Below, in pieces: positions 7,501-7,791 of a DNA stretch of 7,791 bases (position 1 is the first letter of the stretch; each line of letters begins with the position of its first letter). Made by a program: the position numbers and the translations under genes. The stretch comes from an uncultured bacterium (GTDB lineage: Bacteria; Bacillota; Clostridia; Lachnospirales; Lachnospiraceae). The stretch lies in assembly GCA_905215405.1 (NCBI GenBank), contig CAJMQE010000128.1, positions 1 through 7,791 on the forward strand, in the 5' to 3' direction. The notes beneath the pieces are model-generated. The model did no database searches, was not told the DNA's origin, and saw only the letters and a list, made by a program, of their open reading frames with translations.

Positions 7501-7564
7501 TCTAAACGTATCCACAATTATGTTCATTATCTATTCGTAAAAGGTCCTTAAATTTAGCTTGTTT

Positions 7565-7596
7565 AGGTCGAAAATGCACTGATTCTCCCACGACCT
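7565..7596 (-). other. Stem-loop in the surface-protein leader
   Basis: On the minus strand AGGTCG (7596-7591) pairs with CGACCT (7570-7565), and inside it AGAAT can pair with ATTTT around CAGTGC, leaving TGGG as a bulge. The inner helix needs a G-T pair that exists only in the leftward RNA. It lies within the roughly 160-base leader predicted from the promoter at 7653-7681. No known riboswitch is recognised. A role in mRNA stability or regulation is possible but unproven. Confidence 0.4.
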
Positions 7597-7652
7597 GTTT
7601 CTTTTTTCAATCAGCTTTTCCGAACTTTTCTTCTATTTCTCGTTATGAAATA

Positions 7653-7681
7653 ATTATAGCAGTCAGGGGTAGACAAAAGGT
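7653..7681 (-). promoter_or_regulatory. Promoter of the giant surface-protein gene
   Basis: The minus strand has a perfect extended -10, TGCTATAAT (TATAAT at 7658-7653, TG at 7661-7660). The -35 position at 17-base spacing reads ACCTTT, a poor match, so the promoter probably depends on the extended -10 or on an activator. The 11-bp-period repeat at 7668-7686 overlaps the -35. The start would be near 7646, giving a leader of about 160 bases to the ATG at 7488. Confidence 0.65.
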
Positions 7682-7686
7682 GGACA
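7668..7686. promoter_or_regulatory. Tandem 11-bp-period operator-like repeat
   Basis: GGTAGACA (7668-7675) and GGTGGACA (7679-7686) are direct repeats differing by one base and spaced 11 bases start to start, about one helical turn. Read leftward they are TGTCCACC and TGTCTACC. OmpR/PhoB-type response regulators bind direct repeats of this period over weak -35 elements. The pair overlaps the weak -35 of the leftward promoter, and its first copy contains the -35 of the rightward promoter. The bound regulator, if any, is not encoded in the window. Confidence 0.45.
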
Positions 7687-7699
7687 GATGGTGTATAAA
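7670..7699 (+). promoter_or_regulatory. Candidate divergent promoter reading right
   Basis: TAGACA (7670-7675, 5 of 6) is followed after 18 bases by TATAAA (7694-7699, 5 of 6). Transcription would begin near 7706 and pass through the two hairpins at 7743-7790 before leaving the window. It partly overlaps the leftward promoter of the surface-protein gene. No plus-strand coding region starts within the visible sequence, so its target is outside. Confidence 0.5.
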
Positions 7700-7742
7700 A
7701 AACCAACCGATCCAAAGAGTCAATCTGCTAGAAATGTACAAT

Positions 7743-7775
7743 CACAGCCACCGGTATAACCGGTGGTTTGCTGTG
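7743..7775 (+). other. Strong GC-rich hairpin, possible leader or element end
   Basis: CACAGC (7743-7748) pairs with GCTGTG (7770-7775), and CACCGGT (7749-7755) with ACCGGTG (7759-7765), around an ATA loop with GTTT bulged on the 3' side. That is 13 base pairs in 33 bases, far above the surrounding AT-rich background. No run of T follows, so it is not a plain terminator. It could be a 5' leader structure of the rightward transcript or a subterminal hairpin of an IS200/IS605-type element lying beyond the edge. No transposase is visible to support the latter. Confidence 0.6.
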
Positions 7776-7790
7776 TCCCCTATAAGGGGA
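7776..7790 (+). other. Second ATA-loop hairpin at the right edge
   Basis: TCCCCT (7776-7781) and AGGGGA (7785-7790) form a perfect 6-bp stem around an ATA loop, immediately next to the preceding hairpin and sharing its loop sequence. The window ends one base later, so it cannot be seen whether it continues into a terminator, a ribosome binding site or another structure. Confidence 0.5.
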
Positions 7791-7791
7791 T

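Noticed and set aside
7489..7527. Upstream ATG at 7527 as start of the surface protein
   Set aside because: No ribosome binding site, and it adds 13 polar residues before a normal signal peptide. The ATG at 7488 has AAGGA at ideal spacing.

Overview
The window looks like a chromosomal segment of a gut-type Firmicute, most likely a Lachnospiraceae-like Clostridium relative. That placement is inferred from moderate GC, AGGA-type ribosome binding sites, a Firmicutes-style lipoprotein and MATE pump, and a very large secreted protein with InlB-type B-repeats. No marker gene fixes the taxon. Every convincing gene lies on the minus strand, so the window is described below from right to left.

Right edge (about 7489-7791): a gene-free control region. 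It holds a near-perfect extended -10 promoter (TGCTATAAT) reading left into the giant surface-protein gene, and a good promoter (TAGACA-18-TATAAA) reading right out of the window. Two 8-bp direct repeats with an 11-bp period overlap both -35 regions. Two strong hairpins, each with an ATA loop, fill the rightmost 50 bases. They may be the leader or end of an element lying outside, possibly IS200/IS605-like, but that is not provable here.

2524-7488: one gene for a giant secreted, membrane-anchored repeat protein. It has a signal peptide, a large unassigned N-terminal region, five B-repeats of two alternating kinds, several Ig-like domains, a 12-residue Pro/Glu/Thr/Ser/Gln tandem repeat stalk and three C-terminal membrane helices. 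The reading frame is broken twice: one extra base near 4389, and an extra TC dinucleotide at about 3157 inside the stalk repeat. Removing three bases restores a single frame of 1653 residues. As given, the gene is a pseudogene, a phase-varied copy or a sequencing/assembly error. A textbook intrinsic terminator follows it (2462-2490).

915-2351 and 114-836: a separate two-gene unit with its own candidate promoter (about 2399-2427). It encodes a 12-helix MATE-family exporter and then a small lipoprotein of unknown function, 78 bases apart with no clear promoter or terminator between them.

Left edge (1-113): a candidate promoter overlaps the lipoprotein stop codon and reads left, and a strong hairpin sits at the very edge. 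Both would belong to an unseen leftward gene or be the tail of the lipoprotein transcript.

I see no CRISPR array, RNA gene, complete mobile element or recognisable defence cluster. The most unusual things are the doubly frameshifted, alternating-repeat surface protein and its compact divergent control region.
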